Source: Actinomycetes bacterium (GTDB taxonomy: Bacteria; Actinomycetota; Acidimicrobiia; Acidimicrobiales; RAAP-2). From it: a stretch of 5,463 bases of DNA. Below, piece after piece: positions 3,902-5,463 of this stretch (the stretch's first letter is position 1; each line of letters begins with the position of its first letter). The stretch is taken from positions 1 to 5,463 of the forward strand of contig JAJXXB010000241.1 of assembly GCA_021781315.1 (NCBI GenBank). Direction: 5' to 3'. The notes under the pieces are model-generated. The model was not told where the DNA came from and did not search any database. It saw only the letters and a list, made by a program, of their open reading frames with translations. Made by a program: the position numbers and the translations under genes.

Positions 3902-5463
3902 GTGACCTCTCCCTACGAACACCACGACTACGACGTTCTGATCATCGGCGCCGGCGGCGCCGGCCTGCGCGCGGCCATCGAGGCCAAGCAGCGCGGTCTG
4001 CGCGTGGCGATCATCACCAAGAGCCTCCTCGGCAAGGCCCACACCGTCATGGCCGAGGGCGGCATGGCCGCGGCCATGGGCAACGTCTACTCCGAGGACA
4101 ACTGGCAGGTCCACTTTCGCGACACGATGCGCGGCGGCAAGATGCTCAACAACTACCGCATGGCCGAGCTGCACGCCAAGGAGAGCCCCGATCGCGTCCT
4201 CGAGCTCGAACAGTGGGGCGCGCTGTTCGATCGCACCAAGGAGGGCAAGATCCTCCAGCGCGACTTCGGCGGACACCGTTACGCGCGCCTGGCCCACGTG
4301 GGCGACCGCACGGGCCTCGAGCTGATCCGCACGCTCCAGCAGAAGGTCGTCTCGATGGGCACCGACGTGTTCATGGAGTGCAAGGTGCTGCGCCTCGTGC
4401 ACGACGAGCACGGCGCGATCGCCGGCTGCGTCGCCTACTGGCGACCGAGCGGCGAGTTCGTGACCTTCGCCGCCAAGGCCGTCATCCTGGCCACCGGCGG
4501 CGTCGGCAAGTCCTGGAAGTTCACCTCGAACTCGTGGGAGTCCACCGGCGACGGCCACGCCATGGCCCTGTGGGCCGGCGCCCAGCTCATCGACATGGAG
4601 TGCATCCAGTTCCACCCCACCGGCATGGTCTGGCCGCTCAGCGTTCGCGGACTGCTCGTCACCGAGGGTGTGCGCGGCGACGGCGGCGTCCTGCGCAACA
4701 GCGAGGGCCAACGCTTCATGTTCAACTACGTGGCCGATATGTTCCGCGCCGAGACCGCCGAGTCCGAGGAGGAGGGCGACCGCTGGTACGACGACCACAC
4801 CGCCGGTCGGCGTCCGCCCGAACTGCTGCCGCGCGACGAGGTCGCGCGCGCGATCAACACCGAGGTCAAGGCCGGCCGCGGCACCCCCCACGGCGGCGTC
4901 TACCTCGACATCGCCTCGCGGCGCTCGGCCGAGTTCATTCGCCGTCGCCTGCCCTCGATGTACCACCAGTTCATGGAGCTCGCCGGCGTGGACATCACCC
5001 GTGAGGCCATGGAGATCGGCCCGACCTGCCACTACATCATGGGCGGCGTCAAGGTCGACGCCGACACGGCGGCCACCAGCGTGCCCGGCCTCTACGCGGC
5101 GGGCGAGGTGGCCGGCGGCATGCACGGGGCCAACCGCCTGGGCGGCAACTCGCTGTCCGACCTCGTCGTCTTCGGACGCCGCGCCGGCATGGCGGCGGCC
5201 GACTACATCGAGTCCGGCGCCGGCGCCACGGGCTTCGACCTCGCCGAGGTCCAGCTCGCGGTCAAGGACGCCCTGGCCCCCTTCGAGAACGAGGGCGGCG
5301 AGAACCCCTACGACGTCCAGCGCGACCTCCAAGAGATGATGCAGGCCAACGTCGGCATCATCCGCACGGGCTCCGAGATCGACTTCGCGATCGACGCCCT
5401 GGGCGAGTTCGCCGAACGCGTGCGCAACCTCTCGGTCAAGGGCGGGCGGGCCTACAACCCCGG
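3902..5463 (+). CDS. sdhA: Succinate dehydrogenase flavoprotein subunit (SdhA), 3' end outside the window
   Basis: This is the catalytic subunit that oxidises succinate to fumarate using covalently bound FAD, on the cytoplasmic face of complex II. 520 residues are visible and the frame is open at the right edge; mycobacterial homologues are about 640 aa, so roughly the last fifth is missing. The GTG start has AAGGA (3892-3896) 5 nt upstream and lies 10 nt after the sdhC stop, indicating translation from one operon. Motifs in order: FAD dinucleotide fold GAGGAG (16-21); KAHTVMAEGG with H47 as the FAD-linking histidine; FHPTG (237-241, H238); TEGVRGDGG (E255, R258); PRDEVAR with R311 as the likely proton-shuttle arginine; TCHYIMGG (H377); and ANRLGGNSLSDL (R412). 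All expected active-site residues are present. Residues about 281-306 form an acidic insertion relative to the E. coli enzyme, in keeping with the Sdh1 branch. Fumarate reductase is the main alternative, but the anchor type favours succinate dehydrogenase. sdhB is expected next. Confidence 0.96.
   Translation, partial: MTSPYEHHDYDVLIIGAGGAGLRAAIEAKQRGLRVAIITKSLLGKAHTVMAEGGMAAAMGNVYSEDNWQVHFRDTMRGGKMLNNYRMAELHAKESPDRVLELEQWGALFDRTKEGKILQRDFGGHRYARLAHVGDRTGLELIRTLQQKVVSMGTDVFMECKVLRLVHDEHGAIAGCVAYWRPSGEFVTFAAKAVILATGGVGKSWKFTSNSWESTGDGHAMALWAGAQLIDMECIQFHPTGMVWPLSVRGLLVTEGVRGDGGVLRNSEGQRFMFNYVADMFRAETAESEEEGDRWYDDHTAGRRPPELLPRDEVARAINTEVKAGRGTPHGGVYLDIASRRSAEFIRRRLPSMYHQFMELAGVDITREAMEIGPTCHYIMGGVKVDADTAATSVPGLYAAGEVAGGMHGANRLGGNSLSDLVVFGRRAGMAAADYIESGAGATGFDLAEVQLAVKDALAPFENEGGENPYDVQRDLQEMMQANVGIIRTGSEIDFAIDALGEFAERVRNLSVKGGRAYNP

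Noticed and set aside
3869..5332. A 487-codon open frame on the minus strand opposite sdhA
   Set aside because: It is a shadow of the sdhA frame in high-GC DNA: the protein is a low-complexity mix of Ala, Gly, Val, Asp, His and Arg with no domain, while the plus strand carries all SdhA active-site motifs.

Overview
This 5.46-kb window comes from a high-GC genome, almost certainly an actinomycete. The strongest evidence is the sdhC-sdhA pair, which encodes the actinobacterial Sdh1-type (type F) succinate dehydrogenase known from mycobacteria. The Thr/Pro-rich linker in one secreted protein and the abundance of small exported beta-rich proteins would suit the class Acidimicrobiia, but that placement is inference; no rRNA or other phylogenetic marker is present.

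Layout. The left third (1-1871) is read on the minus strand and holds three consecutive genes for small Sec-exported proteins. In transcription order they are: a 190-aa Gly/Ser/Thr-rich beta protein (1299-1871), a 226-aa protein with a Thr-rich stalk and a beta-sandwich-like domain (591-1271), and an Ig-like protein that runs off the left edge (1-507). The first two are 27 nt apart and look co-transcribed. A perfect 13-bp inverted repeat after the second gene probably ends or attenuates transcription before the third. None has a recognisable catalytic motif.

The centre (1872-1941) is a 70-bp AT-rich divergent control region. It has a good minus-strand promoter placed so that the first secreted-protein gene would be transcribed leaderless, a candidate plus-strand promoter, and an 11-bp palindrome. 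On the plus strand it leads into a complete LysR-type regulator (1942-2916).

The right half is the respiratory part: a 159-bp gap with several palindromes, then sdhC (membrane anchor) and sdhA (flavoprotein, cut by the right edge), 10 nt apart. The iron-sulfur subunit sdhB is expected just beyond the edge. The divergent arrangement suggests that the LysR protein controls itself and the secreted-protein genes. Control of the sdh genes is possible but weaker, because they lie downstream of lysR in the same direction and have their own leader region.

The least explained part is the secreted-protein cluster under the putative LysR regulator. The best-understood part is the sdh operon, whose anchor carries the Cys/His-rich motifs expected of the type F enzymes with a membrane-embedded Rieske-type cluster.
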